Assembly: GCF_039538765.1 (NCBI RefSeq)
Contig: NZ_BAABCJ010000001.1
Coordinates: 744,001-808,000 of the forward strand
Origin: Zhihengliuella alba
Lineage (GTDB): Bacteria; Actinomycetota; Actinomycetes; Actinomycetales; Micrococcaceae
Length of the DNA stretch: 64,000 nucleotides
Direction of reading: 5' to 3'
In this document: positions 1 to 7,916 of the stretch, one piece after another
How the letters are laid out: each line of letters begins with the position of its first letter
Numbering within the stretch: the stretch's first letter is position 1
Position numbers and translations under genes: made by a program
The notes under the pieces: model-generated
Databases searched by the model: none
What the model was told of the DNA's origin: nothing
Seen by the model: only the letters and a program-made list of their open reading frames with translations

Positions 1-566
1 TCGGCCCCGAAGATCTCCCGGAACTCGGCCGCGGCCTTCTTCGCCTCGTCGTACTGGCCCAGACGCAGTCGCGTCTGGATCTCTCCCGACGGGCAGCCGG
101 TGGTGGCGATGAGGCCCTCGGCATACTCGTTCAACAGCTCGCGGTCCCAGCGCGGGTACTTGCCCAGCGGGGAGTCGAGCGAGGCGCGGGAGGACGCCTG
201 GAAGAGGTTCCGCATCCCGGTGTTGTTGTAGCTCAGCAGCGTCATGTGCGTGTAGAGGCCGCCACCCGAGAGATCGTCCCGCTTCTGGGACTCGTCGGTG
301 CGCCACTTCACGCGCTGCTTGTCGGTGCGGTGCGTGCCGGGGGTGACGTACGCCTCGACGCCGATGATCGGCTTGATGCCCGCCTGGCGGGCCTTGTTCC
401 AGAAATCGAACGCGCCGAACAGATAGCCGTGGTCCGTGGTGGCGATGGCGTCCATCCCCAGGCGGTCCGCCTCCTTGAAGAGCTCCGGCAGGCGCGCCGC
501 CCCGTCGAGCATCGAGTACTCGGTATGGGTGTGCAGATGAACGAAACCGTCTCGTGTTGAAGCCAC
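1..566 (-). CDS. dnaE: DNA polymerase III alpha subunit, N-terminal part (partial)
   Basis: This is the catalytic subunit of the replicative DNA polymerase. Only the first 188 codons lie in the window and the gene runs off the left edge. The visible part is the PHP domain: an HLHTHTEYSMLDG motif about ten residues from the start, then TTDHG and the GVEAYV segment, all typical of DnaE1. The start is taken as GTG at 566, followed by ASTRDGFVHLH. A candidate -10 hexamer (TAGACT on the minus strand, 573-578) ends only 6 nt before this GTG and there is no ribosome binding site, so the mRNA is probably leaderless. The lspA-rluD-dnaE order matches the dnaE1 region of mycobacteria. The replicative DnaE1 is favoured over the mutagenic DnaE2 by context, but the polymerase domain itself cannot be seen. 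Confidence 0.93.
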   Translation of the reverse strand, partial: MASTRDGFVHLHTHTEYSMLDGAARLPELFKEADRLGMDAIATTDHGYLFGAFDFWNKARQAGIKPIIGVEAYVTPGTHRTDKQRVKWRTDESQKRDDLSGGGLYTHMTLLSYNNTGMRNLFQASSRASLDSPLGKYPRWDRELLNEYAEGLIATTGCPSGEIQTRLRLGQYDEAKKAAAEFREIFGA

Positions 567-624
567 CCGTACAGTCTAGGAGCCAGCTCCGACGTGTTGG
601 CGCCATCGACCCGGCGCGGGGCGC

Positions 625-1563
625 TCAGGCGAGGTCGGCTCCGTCACGCAGGAGGTCGAGGGCCTGCTGCAGGTCCGCGGGGTAACCGCTCTCGAAGTCG
701 ACCCACTCCCCCGTGACCGGGTGCGGGAAGCCGAGGCGGTGGGCGTGGAGCCACTGTCGGGTCAGACCGAGCGTCGAGGCCAGACGCGGATCCGCGCCGT
801 AGGTCAGGTCGCCTGCGCACGGATGGCGCAGCGCGGAGAAGTGCACGCGGATCTGGTGGGTGCGGCCCGTCTCCAGGTGGACCTCGACGAGGGAGGCGCG
901 TCCGAACGCCTCGACGACCTCGTAGTGCGTGATGGAGGGGCGCCCGTCCTCAGTGACGGCGAACTTCCACTCGTGGCCGGGGTGGCGACCGATCGCGGCG
1001 TCGATCGTCCCGCGCATGGGGTCCGGGATGCCCTGCACCACCGCATGGTAGACCTTGGTCGGGGTCCTATCCCGGAAGGCCTGCTTCAGGGCGGTGTAGG
1101 CGCGCTCGCTCGTCGCGACGGCCATCAGCCCGGAGGTACCGACGTCCAGCCGGTGGACGATCCCCTGGCGCTCCGCCGCGCCCGACGTGCTGATGCGGTA
1201 CCCGGCGGCGGCCAGGGCGCCGACGACGGTGGGCCCGACCCAGCCCGGCGACGGGTGCGCGGCGACGCCCACGGGCTTGTCGATCACGACGAAGTCGGGA
1301 TCCTCTGCGACGATCTTCAGGTCCTCCACGGCCTCCACCTTCACGGCCAGCGGGTCTTCCCGGTCCGGCACCGATACTTCGACGATCTCCCCGCGGGCGA
1401 GCCGACGGGACTTGGCTGCGGGCCGCCCCTCCACGGCGACGAGCCCGTCACGGCACCACTGGGCGGTCCGCGTCCGCGACTCGCCGAGGGAGTCCGCCAC
1501 GAAGGCGTCGACCCGCACGCCGTCGTCCTCCTCGAAGACCTCGAGGAACTCCTGTCCGCTCAC
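625..1563 (-). CDS. rluD: RluA/RluD family pseudouridine synthase
   Basis: The 312-residue enzyme isomerises uridine to pseudouridine, probably in 23S rRNA. An S4 RNA-binding domain covers about residues 7-70. The catalytic domain follows, with the signature HRLDVGTSG; the nucleophilic aspartate is D140. RTHQIRVH and the C-terminal LHAHRLGF segment are also family hallmarks. Length is normal for RluD. The reading frame stays open further upstream, but the start chosen is GTG at 1563, because it overlaps the lspA stop codon by 4 nt (GTGA) and the S4 domain begins right after it. That overlap implies coupled translation with lspA. The exact target uridines cannot be read from the sequence. Confidence 0.92.
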   Translation of the reverse strand: MSGQEFLEVFEEDDGVRVDAFVADSLGESRTRTAQWCRDGLVAVEGRPAAKSRRLARGEIVEVSVPDREDPLAVKVEAVEDLKIVAEDPDFVVIDKPVGVAAHPSPGWVGPTVVGALAAAGYRISTSGAAERQGIVHRLDVGTSGLMAVATSERAYTALKQAFRDRTPTKVYHAVVQGIPDPMRGTIDAAIGRHPGHEWKFAVTEDGRPSITHYEVVEAFGRASLVEVHLETGRTHQIRVHFSALRHPCAGDLTYGADPRLASTLGLTRQWLHAHRLGFPHPVTGEWVDFESGYPADLQQALDLLRDGADLA

Positions 1564-2135
1564 GGGTGCTCCCGCTCCGGCTGATCCGCGCCGCTGCCGG
1601 ACGCGCCGGCGCCCTCGCGCGAGCCGTCGAGGTTCACGCCGCGGAAGATGAGCAGGCAGACGGCGACCATGGAGCAGACGACGAAGGAGTCGGCGACATT
1701 GAACACGGCGAAGTTCGGTAGAGCGATGAAGTCGACGACGTGGCCCATGCCGAACGAGGGCTCCCTGAAGAGTCGGTCGATGAGGTTCCCGGCCGCACCC
1801 CCGGCGACCCCGCCGAGCGCGAGCGCCCACGGCAGATGGCGGACCTTGCGCAGCAGGATCGCCACATAGACCACCACGGCGGCCTGCAGGAGGGCGAACA
1901 CCCAGGTCACCTCCGTGCCGATGGAGAACGCCGCCCCCGGATTGAGGATGTAGTGCCACGACAGGATCGGGTCGATCACCGGGATCTTCTGCCCGAGGGT
2001 CATGGTGTGCTCGACGAGGGCCTTCGTGGCCTGGTCGAGAACGACGGCGAGGGCGAAGACCGCCGCGGCGGGGACGACGAAGCGTCCTGCTCCCGGGCGG
2101 CCTGGCCGCGCCGTCGTGTGCTCGGGGGTTTCCAC
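1560..2135 (-). CDS. lspA: Lipoprotein signal peptidase (signal peptidase II)
   Basis: LspA is an inner-membrane aspartyl protease that removes the signal peptide from diacylated prolipoproteins; LpqB in this window would be a client. The 191-residue protein has four hydrophobic segments (about 20-40, 75-95, 104-119 and 143-165). It carries both catalytic aspartates, in GNLIDR (D120) and FNVADS (D149). The substrate-binding NPGAAFS segment is at 65-71. The proline- and glycine-rich N-terminal 18 residues are an actinobacterial extension. The gene follows divIVA after a hairpin and overlaps rluD by 4 nt. Function is essentially certain from the active-site motifs. Confidence 0.95.
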   Translation of the reverse strand: METPEHTTARPGRPGAGRFVVPAAAVFALAVVLDQATKALVEHTMTLGQKIPVIDPILSWHYILNPGAAFSIGTEVTWVFALLQAAVVVYVAILLRKVRHLPWALALGGVAGGAAGNLIDRLFREPSFGMGHVVDFIALPNFAVFNVADSFVVCSMVAVCLLIFRGVNLDGSREGAGASGSGADQPEREHP

Positions 2136-2194
2136 GGGTCCTCCGCCTCGGATGGGGGGACGGCGGGCCGCCCCGGTGCGATGGTTAACGCACC

Positions 2195-2222
2195 ATCGGC
2201 GGCCGGATCACCGGCCGCCGAT
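2195..2222 (-). terminator. Hairpin downstream of divIVA
   Basis: A perfect 12-bp inverted repeat (arms 2195-2206 and 2211-2222) with a 4-nt loop sits 15 nt after the divIVA stop. A second smaller inverted repeat overlaps at 2176-2197. There is no T-run, as is common for actinobacterial terminators. It would separate the cell-division operon from lspA-rluD. Confidence 0.6.
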
Positions 2223-2236
2223 GGGTCGAAGCGTCG

Positions 2237-2941
2237 TTACGCCTTGTCGTTGCTGTCCGGGGCCGACGAGCCCTTGGCCTCGAGGTCGCGCAGCTGACCC
2301 TCGATGTAGGCCTTGAGACGGCCGCGGTAGTCCCGCTCGAAGGTGCGGAGCGAGTCGACCTTCTGCTGCAGCTCGGTCTTCTGGACCTCGAGCGCGTTCA
2401 GCGTCTGGCGGCTCTTCTCCTCGGCCTCCTCGACCAGGCTCTTGGCCTTGGTCTGAGCCTCGGCGATGATCTTGTCCCGCGTCTTGGCCCCCTCGTTGAC
2501 GTACTCGTCGTGGAGGCGCTGGGCCATGGCCAGCACACCGGCGGCCGACTGGGCGGAGTCGCCGCCCTGCGGTGCAGCGGAGGCAGCCGGCGCCTCGGCG
2601 GCCGGTGCGGCCGGTGCGGCGGCTGCGGACTCCTGAGGGGCCTTCTCGGCCGGCTTCTCGGCGACCTTCTCCGATGCCTTGGGGGCCTCGGTCTCGGTCT
2701 TGGCCTCCGCTTTCTCGGCCGGAGCCGCGGCGACCGGCGCCGGAACGGCCGAGGTCTCGGCGCCCTCGCCGGACTCGAACTCCGCGATGCGGCGGCGGAG
2801 CTCGTCGTTCTCCTGGTTCAGGCGACGCAGTTCGACGACGATCTCGTCGAGGAAGTCATCAACCTCATCCTGGTCGTAGCCCTCGCGGAACTTAGTCGGC
2901 TGGAATCGCTTGTTGACAACGTCTTCTGGCGTGAGCGCCAT
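2237..2941 (-). CDS. divIVA: DivIVA / Wag31 polar growth scaffold
   Basis: DivIVA (Wag31) is a cytoplasmic coiled-coil protein that binds negatively curved membrane and directs polar or septal wall synthesis in actinobacteria. The N-terminal domain is diagnostic: residues 4-35 contain DVVNKRFQPTKFREGYDQDEVDDFLDEI, here read as two parts joined at FREGY. It is followed by a first coiled coil (about 30-55), a long Ala/Pro/Glu/Lys-rich linker (about 60-130) and a second coiled coil (about 140-220). The start is ATG at 2941, giving 234 residues; the frame remains open upstream but the extra residues are not family-like. It is the last gene of the dcw block, with its own candidate promoter in the 165-nt gap before yggT. 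The linker is low-complexity and probably disordered. Confidence 0.95.
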   Translation of the reverse strand: MALTPEDVVNKRFQPTKFREGYDQDEVDDFLDEIVVELRRLNQENDELRRRIAEFESGEGAETSAVPAPVAAAPAEKAEAKTETEAPKASEKVAEKPAEKAPQESAAAAPAAPAAEAPAASAAPQGGDSAQSAAGVLAMAQRLHDEYVNEGAKTRDKIIAEAQTKAKSLVEEAEEKSRQTLNALEVQKTELQQKVDSLRTFERDYRGRLKAYIEGQLRDLEAKGSSAPDSNDKA

Positions 2942-3050
2942 CTGGTCACCTCGATACTTAGGTCTGTTCCCAGCCTCAGCAGATCGGCCGGGCAGGCTTT
3001 TCACATTCAGTGGGACGGAGGCCAAAGCCCCTGATCACTTCGCTAACAAG

Positions 3051-3078
3051 ACTATAACGGTTATCCCCGAAGGGCTAA
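3051..3078 (-). promoter_or_regulatory. Candidate promoter of divIVA
   Basis: On the minus strand TTAGCC (3073-3078) and TATAGT (3051-3056) are 16 nt apart, about 110 nt upstream of the divIVA start, in the only sizeable AT-rich patch of the 165-nt intergenic gap. The -10 match is good and the -35 match is weak. Confidence 0.35.
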
Positions 3079-3106
3079 CGGAAACCGCCGGTTCTTCATG
3101 GAGTCT

Positions 3107-3400
3107 TCAGGCTCCAGCGATCGTCGAGACGATCACCTTGGCGATGATGACCACGAAATAGAGGACGAGGAACGCGAGATCGAACCGCATCCCGCCCAGA
3201 TCCAACGGCGGGATCTTGGAGCGCAACCAGCGCATCGGCGGGTCCGTCAGGCGGTAGACGAAGCTCGCGACGACGAGGGCGATCCCGCCGGGACGCCACG
3301 TCCGGGCGAAGGACTGCACGATGTCGAAGACGATTCTGACCATCAGCACGATCTGGAAGACCGTCAGGGCGATGTAGAGGACGGCGAAGAGGAGATCCAC
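3107..3400 (-). CDS. YggT family membrane protein
   Basis: A 97-residue integral membrane protein of the YggT (DUF165-like, CCB3/YlmG) family. It has two transmembrane helices (about 2-24 and 72-94) separated by a loop containing the family motif LTDPPMRWLRSKIPPLDLGGMR. Homologues sit beside sepF in most Gram-positives and are linked to division-site or nucleoid organisation, but the molecular role is not settled. It lies 15 nt after sepF in the same direction and is probably co-transcribed with it. Confidence 0.9.
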   Translation of the reverse strand: MDLLFAVLYIALTVFQIVLMVRIVFDIVQSFARTWRPGGIALVVASFVYRLTDPPMRWLRSKIPPLDLGGMRFDLAFLVLYFVVIIAKVIVSTIAGA

Positions 3401-3415
3401 GGTGGGGCGGCCCGG

Positions 3416-3940
3416 CTAGCTCTGGTTGAAGAAGGAGGTCTGCTCCTCCGAGGCCTTCTGGTCCTCCCCGAGGACCTCGATGGTCGACGGCGAGAGCAGG
3501 AACACCTTGTTCGTCACGCGCTCGATGGTGCCGTGGAGACCGAAGACGAGACCGGCGGAGAAGTCGACGAGTCGCTTGGCCTCGGCCTCCCCCATGTCGG
3601 TGACGTTCATGATCACCGGGACGCCGTCCCGGAAGCTCTCGCCGATGATCTTGGCATCGTTGTACGAGCGCGGGTGAACGGTCGTGATCTGACGCAATTC
3701 GAAATCCTCGTCCCTCGATGAAGCTGCGCGCTTGATGGGCGTGACCGGCGCCCGGTACTCGTTGTCGGCCTCGGGCGGCTCTGGCGCCACCGCGGGCCTG
3801 GTCTCTTCGCGGGCGGCCGCCGGCTCGGGTCGGCGCACGTCGTCGCGTTCGGCCGATTCGACGCGTGCCGTCTCCTCGTAGTGCTCGTCGCCGTCGGCGA
3901 GGCCCAAGTAGATCATCGTCTTGCGCAGTGCGCCAGCCAT
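3416..3940 (-). CDS. sepF: SepF cell division protein
   Basis: SepF tethers FtsZ filaments to the membrane; in actinobacteria, which lack FtsA and ZipA, it is the main anchor. The 174-residue protein starts with MAGALRKTMIYLGL, an amphipathic membrane-binding helix. A charged, Pro/Glu-rich linker follows (about 20-75). The conserved SepF beta-sandwich domain covers about 80-160 (TTVHPRSYNDAKIIGE and VIMNVTDMGEAEAKRLVDFSAGL). The position between ftsZ/pgeF/yggS and divIVA is the standard actinobacterial arrangement. No ftsA is present in the cluster. Confidence 0.95.
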   Translation of the reverse strand: MAGALRKTMIYLGLADGDEHYEETARVESAERDDVRRPEPAAAREETRPAVAPEPPEADNEYRAPVTPIKRAASSRDEDFELRQITTVHPRSYNDAKIIGESFRDGVPVIMNVTDMGEAEAKRLVDFSAGLVFGLHGTIERVTNKVFLLSPSTIEVLGEDQKASEEQTSFFNQS

Positions 3941-4008
3941 GGTCTTCTCCTTCAGATCGTGCGCGGCCCAGCACCGCCGGAATCGCTGGATCTCCCGCTG
4001 AGTCGACG

Positions 4009-4782
4009 CTACCGCACAGCGGGACGGGCCCCGAGGACATCAGAGCCTATTCGCAGGTGTGTCGCACCGTGTGCTACGGCGGACTCCAGGTCCTGGCTCA
4101 TCCCAGCCGAGATCATCGTGGCGTCCGGGTACTGCTCCTGCAGGTTCCGGGCTATCGTCTGCAGCCGCCCGAAGGCCTCGTCCGGATCGCCGCCCAGGGG
4201 CGCGACGGCCATGACCCCGCCGAGCTCCAGGCCCGGCGCCGCTGCGATCGCGGCGGCGATCGCCGACACATCGGCGGGCGCGGCACCCCCGCGACCGGCT
4301 CCGACGTCGCCGGACCCGCCGCCGGCTCGGGAGTCGGGCGCCTCGAGGTCCACCTGGACCAGCGCGGTCAGCGCCGCGCGCGGGGGCTCGCCCGCCTCGC
4401 GCCGCCGAACCTGCTCCCGTTCGACCGCCCGTGCGAGGGCCTCGACGAGGGACGCGCGGTCCACCGAGTGCACGGCGGCCGCATACCGGACGACCGATTT
4501 GGCCTTGTTCTTCTGCAGCTGCCCGATGAAGTGCCACTCCAGGTCCAGGTCGGACGTCTCGGCGGCCTTCGCGGCAGCCTCCTGGTCCCGGTTCTCCCCG
4601 ACCGACCGGATGCCCAGGGCGCTGAGGTGCCGCACGTCGGCCGCCGGGAAGAACTTGGTCACCACGATCAACTGCGGCGCCTCGCGATCCGCGGCGCTGG
4701 CCGCCGCGGCGATGCGGTGCCGGACCCGCTCGAGTCGCGCGGCGAGCTCGCTCCGGCGCGCCTGCGCCCCTGCGTCGTTCAT
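4009..4782 (-). CDS. yggS: YggS/PROSC family PLP homeostasis protein
   Basis: This is a pyridoxal-phosphate-binding protein of the alanine-racemase N-terminal fold (PLPBP), involved in PLP and amino-acid homeostasis with no known catalytic turnover. The PLP lysine is K43 in the motif VTKFFPAADV. The WHFIGQLQKNK and SVDRASL segments and the C-terminal MISAGMSQDLESAVAHGATHLRIG signature, which binds phosphate, are intact. A glycine/aspartate-rich insertion around residues 150-180 is unusual. The ATG at 4782 overlaps the pgeF stop by 4 nt (ATGA), so the two genes are translationally coupled. The frame is open upstream but not family-like. Confidence 0.92.
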   Translation of the reverse strand: MNDAGAQARRSELAARLERVRHRIAAAASAADREAPQLIVVTKFFPAADVRHLSALGIRSVGENRDQEAAAKAAETSDLDLEWHFIGQLQKNKAKSVVRYAAAVHSVDRASLVEALARAVEREQVRRREAGEPPRAALTALVQVDLEAPDSRAGGGSGDVGAGRGGAAPADVSAIAAAIAAAPGLELGGVMAVAPLGGDPDEAFGRLQTIARNLQEQYPDATMISAGMSQDLESAVAHGATHLRIGSDVLGARPAVR

Positions 4783-5588
4783 GGCGTCGTTCCTGTCGTG
4801 TTGTCGGGGGTGTGCGCCGGGTCGGCGTCGGCCGCGGCGCCCATCCAGGCGAGTCCGGCGAACCGCCCGCAGCCGTTGTCGCGCCGGTAGGAGTAGAAAC
4901 GCGGGTCCTCCAGGGTGCAGATCCCGGAGGGAACGACGGCGGCTCCGGCGGCGCGCAGCTGGACCGCCGCCGCGCCGGGCAGGTCGAGGGACGGGGTCCC
5001 CCAGGCCGTGGCGGCGCGGATCCCCGGTTGCTCCGCCTCGGCTTGCTGCGCCATCTCCTCGGGGACTTCGTAGCACGAGCCGCAGATGGCCGGCCCGATC
5101 CAGGCGGTGATCTCGAGATCAGCCTCGAGCGTTCGCATCCGGGCGACCGTCGCCGGCAGGATCCCGGCCAGCAGGCCGCGCCGTCCGGCGTGGGCCACCG
5201 CCCGCACCGTCCCGCTGCGCCCCGCACCGGGCGCCGTCCGGCCGGAGCCGGTCCCGGCGGGCACGCCGACCAGCACGACCGGCACGCAGTCCGCCACCAT
5301 GACGGCCAGCGCCGCGCCGTCGTCGTCCGTGACGAGCGCGTCCGCCGTGGGGGCGCGGTCCGCCGGCGGGGTCCCGCGTGCGGGAACGACGACGTCCGCG
5401 GAGTGCACCTGATCCATGTAGTGCACGCGGTCGACGCGCAGGGCCGAGGCGACGGCGGCCCGCCGGCGGTGGACCGCCGGGCCGTCGTCGGCGACGTGGA
5501 GAGCGAGGTTGCCCTCCTCCACGGTCGTGAACGCCACTCGCGGCACGGGACCGGCGGACCGGACCGGGCCGGCGTCGACGTGGAGCAT
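4779..5588 (-). CDS. pgeF: Peptidoglycan editing factor PgeF (multicopper-oxidase-like DUF152)
   Basis: PgeF homologues (formerly laccase-domain YfiH/YlmD) remove misincorporated L-serine from the first position of the UDP-MurNAc peptide; some also show purine nucleosidase activity. The metal-binding landmarks are visible: MDQVHSADV (about 58-66), the cysteine in VMVADCVPVVLVG, a HAGRRG motif and DNGCGRFAGLAW near the C-terminus. The usual tryptophan of HAGWRG is arginine here. The 269-residue length is normal. The gene sits directly downstream of ftsZ and overlaps yggS by 4 nt, a conserved order in Gram-positive dcw clusters. Confidence 0.9.
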   Translation of the reverse strand: MLHVDAGPVRSAGPVPRVAFTTVEEGNLALHVADDGPAVHRRRAAVASALRVDRVHYMDQVHSADVVVPARGTPPADRAPTADALVTDDDGAALAVMVADCVPVVLVGVPAGTGSGRTAPGAGRSGTVRAVAHAGRRGLLAGILPATVARMRTLEADLEITAWIGPAICGSCYEVPEEMAQQAEAEQPGIRAATAWGTPSLDLPGAAAVQLRAAGAAVVPSGICTLEDPRFYSYRRDNGCGRFAGLAWMGAAADADPAHTPDNTTGTTP

Positions 5589-5671
5589 GGGGATCCTTCC
5601 AGAGACGACTCCGGCCGGGCGGACACTGGGTCCGACCGGCCGGGGTCGCGTGGTCTGCTGCGGCGGTCGGG

Positions 5672-6955
5672 CTACTTCAGGAAGTCCGGCACGTCGAGGT
5701 CGTCGGTGCCGCCGGCGCTGAGGTCCTGGTCGACGACCGACGGCAGCTCGTCGTACTGGGAGCCGCCCTCGGCTCCGGCGGTCGCGGACTGCGCCGGGGC
5801 GCCGACCGGCTCCAACGGAACCGTCCCGCGGACCGGAGTCGCCGACGGGCCGTCCAGGGGCACGGTGCCCGGGACGCCGCCCGGCTGCTGCGCCTGATCG
5901 CCGGTGGCCGCGGCCGCCGTGGCGCCGGCGGCTCCCGCCGCCGAGCCGTTCGAGAGGGACGACGCGGGGGTGGCGCCCGAGCCGTACGCGGCGGGTGCGC
6001 TCGTCGCGTCGACCTTGTCGAAACCGGCCGCGATCACCGTCACGCGCGCCTCGTCGCCGAGCGCGTCGTCGATGACGGCGCCGAAGATGATGTTGGCCTC
6101 GGGGTGCGCGACCTCCTGGACGAGCCGGGCGGCCTCGTTGATCTCGAACAGGCCCAGGTCGGACCCGCCCTGGATCGAGAGGAGCACGCCGTGCGCGCCG
6201 TCGATCGAGGCCTCGAGCAGCGGCGAGGCGATCGCGAGCTCGGCCGCCTGCACGGCACGGTCCTCGCCGCGCGCGGAGCCGATCCCCATGAGGGCCGAGC
6301 CGGCGCCCTGCATGACGGACTTGACGTCGGCGAAGTCGAGGTTGATCAGGCCCGGCGTGGTGATCAGGTCCGTGATGCCCTGGACACCGGAGAGGAGCAC
6401 CTGGTCGGCCGAACGGAAGGCGTCGAGCACGGAGACGTTCCGGTCGCTGATGGACAGCAGCCGGTCGTTCGGGATGACGATCAGGGTGTCGACCTCGTCG
6501 CGCAGCGCGTCGATGCCAGCCTCGGCCGAGTTGGCCCGGCGGCGGCCCTCGAACGTGAACGGACGGGTGACGACGCCGATGGTCAGCGCGCCGAGCGAGC
6601 GGGCGATGCGGGCGACCACGGGCGCGCCGCCCGTGCCGGTCCCGCCGCCCTCGCCGGCCGTCACGAACACCATGTCCGCACCGCGGAGGACCTCCTCGAT
6701 CTCCTCGGCGTGGTCCTCGGCGGCCTGCCGGCCCACCTCGGGGTTCGCGCCCGCGCCGAGACCGCGAGTGAGTTCGCGACCCACGTCGAGCTTGACGTCG
6801 GCATCGCTCATCAGCAGCGCCTGCGCGTCCGTGTTGATCGCGATGAACTCGACGCCTCGAAGGCCGACCTCGATCATGCGGTTGACGGCGTTGACGCCGC
6901 CACCGCCGATGCCGACGACCTTGATGACGGCGAGGTAATTCTGGGGAGCTGCCAC
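5672..6955 (-). CDS. ftsZ: Cell division protein FtsZ
   Basis: FtsZ is the tubulin-like GTPase that forms the cytokinetic ring. The 427-residue protein has the N-terminal nucleotide-binding start (VVGIGGGGVNAVNRM, about 14-27), the tubulin signature GGGTGTG (103-109) and the catalytic T7 loop NLDFAD (205-210). The GTPase core ends near residue 315. A roughly 95-residue Gly/Ala/Pro-rich linker follows, then the C-terminal peptide DDLDVPDFLK, which is the docking site for SepF. The start is GTG at 6955 (AAPQNYLAV). A 213-nt upstream gap before ftsQ holds promoter-like elements, so ftsZ is probably also transcribed on its own. Confidence 0.98.
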   Translation of the reverse strand: MAAPQNYLAVIKVVGIGGGGVNAVNRMIEVGLRGVEFIAINTDAQALLMSDADVKLDVGRELTRGLGAGANPEVGRQAAEDHAEEIEEVLRGADMVFVTAGEGGGTGTGGAPVVARIARSLGALTIGVVTRPFTFEGRRRANSAEAGIDALRDEVDTLIVIPNDRLLSISDRNVSVLDAFRSADQVLLSGVQGITDLITTPGLINLDFADVKSVMQGAGSALMGIGSARGEDRAVQAAELAIASPLLEASIDGAHGVLLSIQGGSDLGLFEINEAARLVQEVAHPEANIIFGAVIDDALGDEARVTVIAAGFDKVDATSAPAAYGSGATPASSLSNGSAAGAAGATAAAATGDQAQQPGGVPGTVPLDGPSATPVRGTVPLEPVGAPAQSATAGAEGGSQYDELPSVVDQDLSAGGTDDLDVPDFLK

Positions 6956-7059
6956 GTCCTGTATCCCTTGCTCGATGTGCTCTACGGTGTGCTCAGTGTG
7001 CAGCCGAAGGCGGAACCTTCGCCTACGGAGCCGACTAACCTTAACCCTCAGGTTGAGAG

Positions 7060-7091
7060 TTATACTTATGTCAAGCTGTGTCTATATAGAC
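7060..7091 (-). promoter_or_regulatory. ftsZ upstream control region (TTGACA element, palindrome, GACAC)
   Basis: This AT-rich island in the 213-nt ftsQ-ftsZ gap contains, on the minus strand, a consensus -35 TTGACA (7068-7073) with TATAAC a few nt after it. A perfect 12-bp palindrome GTCTATATAGAC lies at 7080-7091. A GACAC pentamer (7078-7082) overlaps the palindrome; GACAC is the core of WhiA sites, and WhiA controls ftsZ in Streptomyces. The -35/-10 spacing of this pair is too short to be one promoter, so the exact promoter is unresolved. Confidence 0.4.
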
Positions 7092-7168
7092 GCTATGGGC
7101 CGCCCCGCCCCGAAGCAATGACCGGGGCCGCGTGTCGCCCAATACTTCGGCGGGCGCCGCTCGCCGAC

Positions 7169-7915
7169 TCAGTTCGTCACCGGCCGCTCGGGGCTGGACA
7201 CGTCGATGACCTTCACGGGCTCCTGGCCCTTCGGCGTCTCGACCGTCAGCAGCGCCGCGAGGACTGCTGCCTTCTGGGCCCCGTGCTCCGAGTTGCCCCA
7301 GACCACCCGCTCCCCCGAGGCGAGCTTGAGCTCGACCGAGTCGATGCTCTGCGCCGTCGCCGACTCCATCTGCTTGAGCACCTCGGGCGGCAGCGTGGAG
7401 AGCACGGAGGTCACGGCGGTGAAGACCTCCGGCTGCTGGTCGGCGCTGACACCCTCGATGTAGGGCAGCTCCACGGCGTCGCGGCTCTCCACCGGCGCCA
7501 GGGGCTCACCGGTGTCGGAGACCATCTGCAGGGCGCCCTGCTCCCCGACCACCGCTACCGGCTGCCGTTCCTCGATCACCACGCGCAGCGTGTGCGGTGC
7601 CTCCGCCTGGATCACCACGGACTTCACCGCGGGCTGGTCGGCGAGGAGCTCCTCGGCCGTCCCGGGGCCGACGCGCGGCAGCGGCACGCCGATCAGGGGC
7701 TCCAGTTCGGACTGGATCCGCGCCGTCGGGGTCAGGCGGTTGCCCTCGATCTCGACCTGCTCGATCGCCAGCAGCGGCGAGTAGAGCAGCACCAGGATCA
7801 GCGCCACCACGGAACCCAGGATGCTGCCGCCCCAGATCAGGAGGCGGCGTCTCCAGACGCTCCGCCGCGTGGGCGGGAGTTCGACGACGTTCGGGGACTT
7901 CGCGGTCATCGGCAC
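7169..7915 (-). CDS. ftsQ: Cell division protein FtsQ/DivIB
   Basis: FtsQ is a bitopic divisome protein that with FtsL and FtsB controls activation of septal synthesis by FtsW-FtsI. The 248-residue protein has a short basic cytoplasmic tail (to about 24), one transmembrane helix (about 25-46) and then an extracytoplasmic POTRA domain (about 49-118, starting IEQVEIEGNRLTPTARI). The beta domain follows, with the conserved LPYIEG segment. The start is GTG at 7915, 1 nt after the murC stop; an in-frame ATG two codons later is an alternative. It lies in the canonical murC-ftsQ-ftsZ order. Confidence 0.93.
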   Translation of the reverse strand: MPMTAKSPNVVELPPTRRSVWRRRLLIWGGSILGSVVALILVLLYSPLLAIEQVEIEGNRLTPTARIQSELEPLIGVPLPRVGPGTAEELLADQPAVKSVVIQAEAPHTLRVVIEERQPVAVVGEQGALQMVSDTGEPLAPVESRDAVELPYIEGVSADQQPEVFTAVTSVLSTLPPEVLKQMESATAQSIDSVELKLASGERVVWGNSEHGAQKAAVLAALLTVETPKGQEPVKVIDVSSPERPVTN

Positions 7916-7916
7916 C

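Noticed and set aside
625..1959. Longer forms of rluD, murG, ftsL, secA and iscS that the open frames would allow
   Set aside because: The upstream residues lie inside the neighbouring genes or are not conserved, and stop/start overlaps or ribosome binding sites support the shorter starts.
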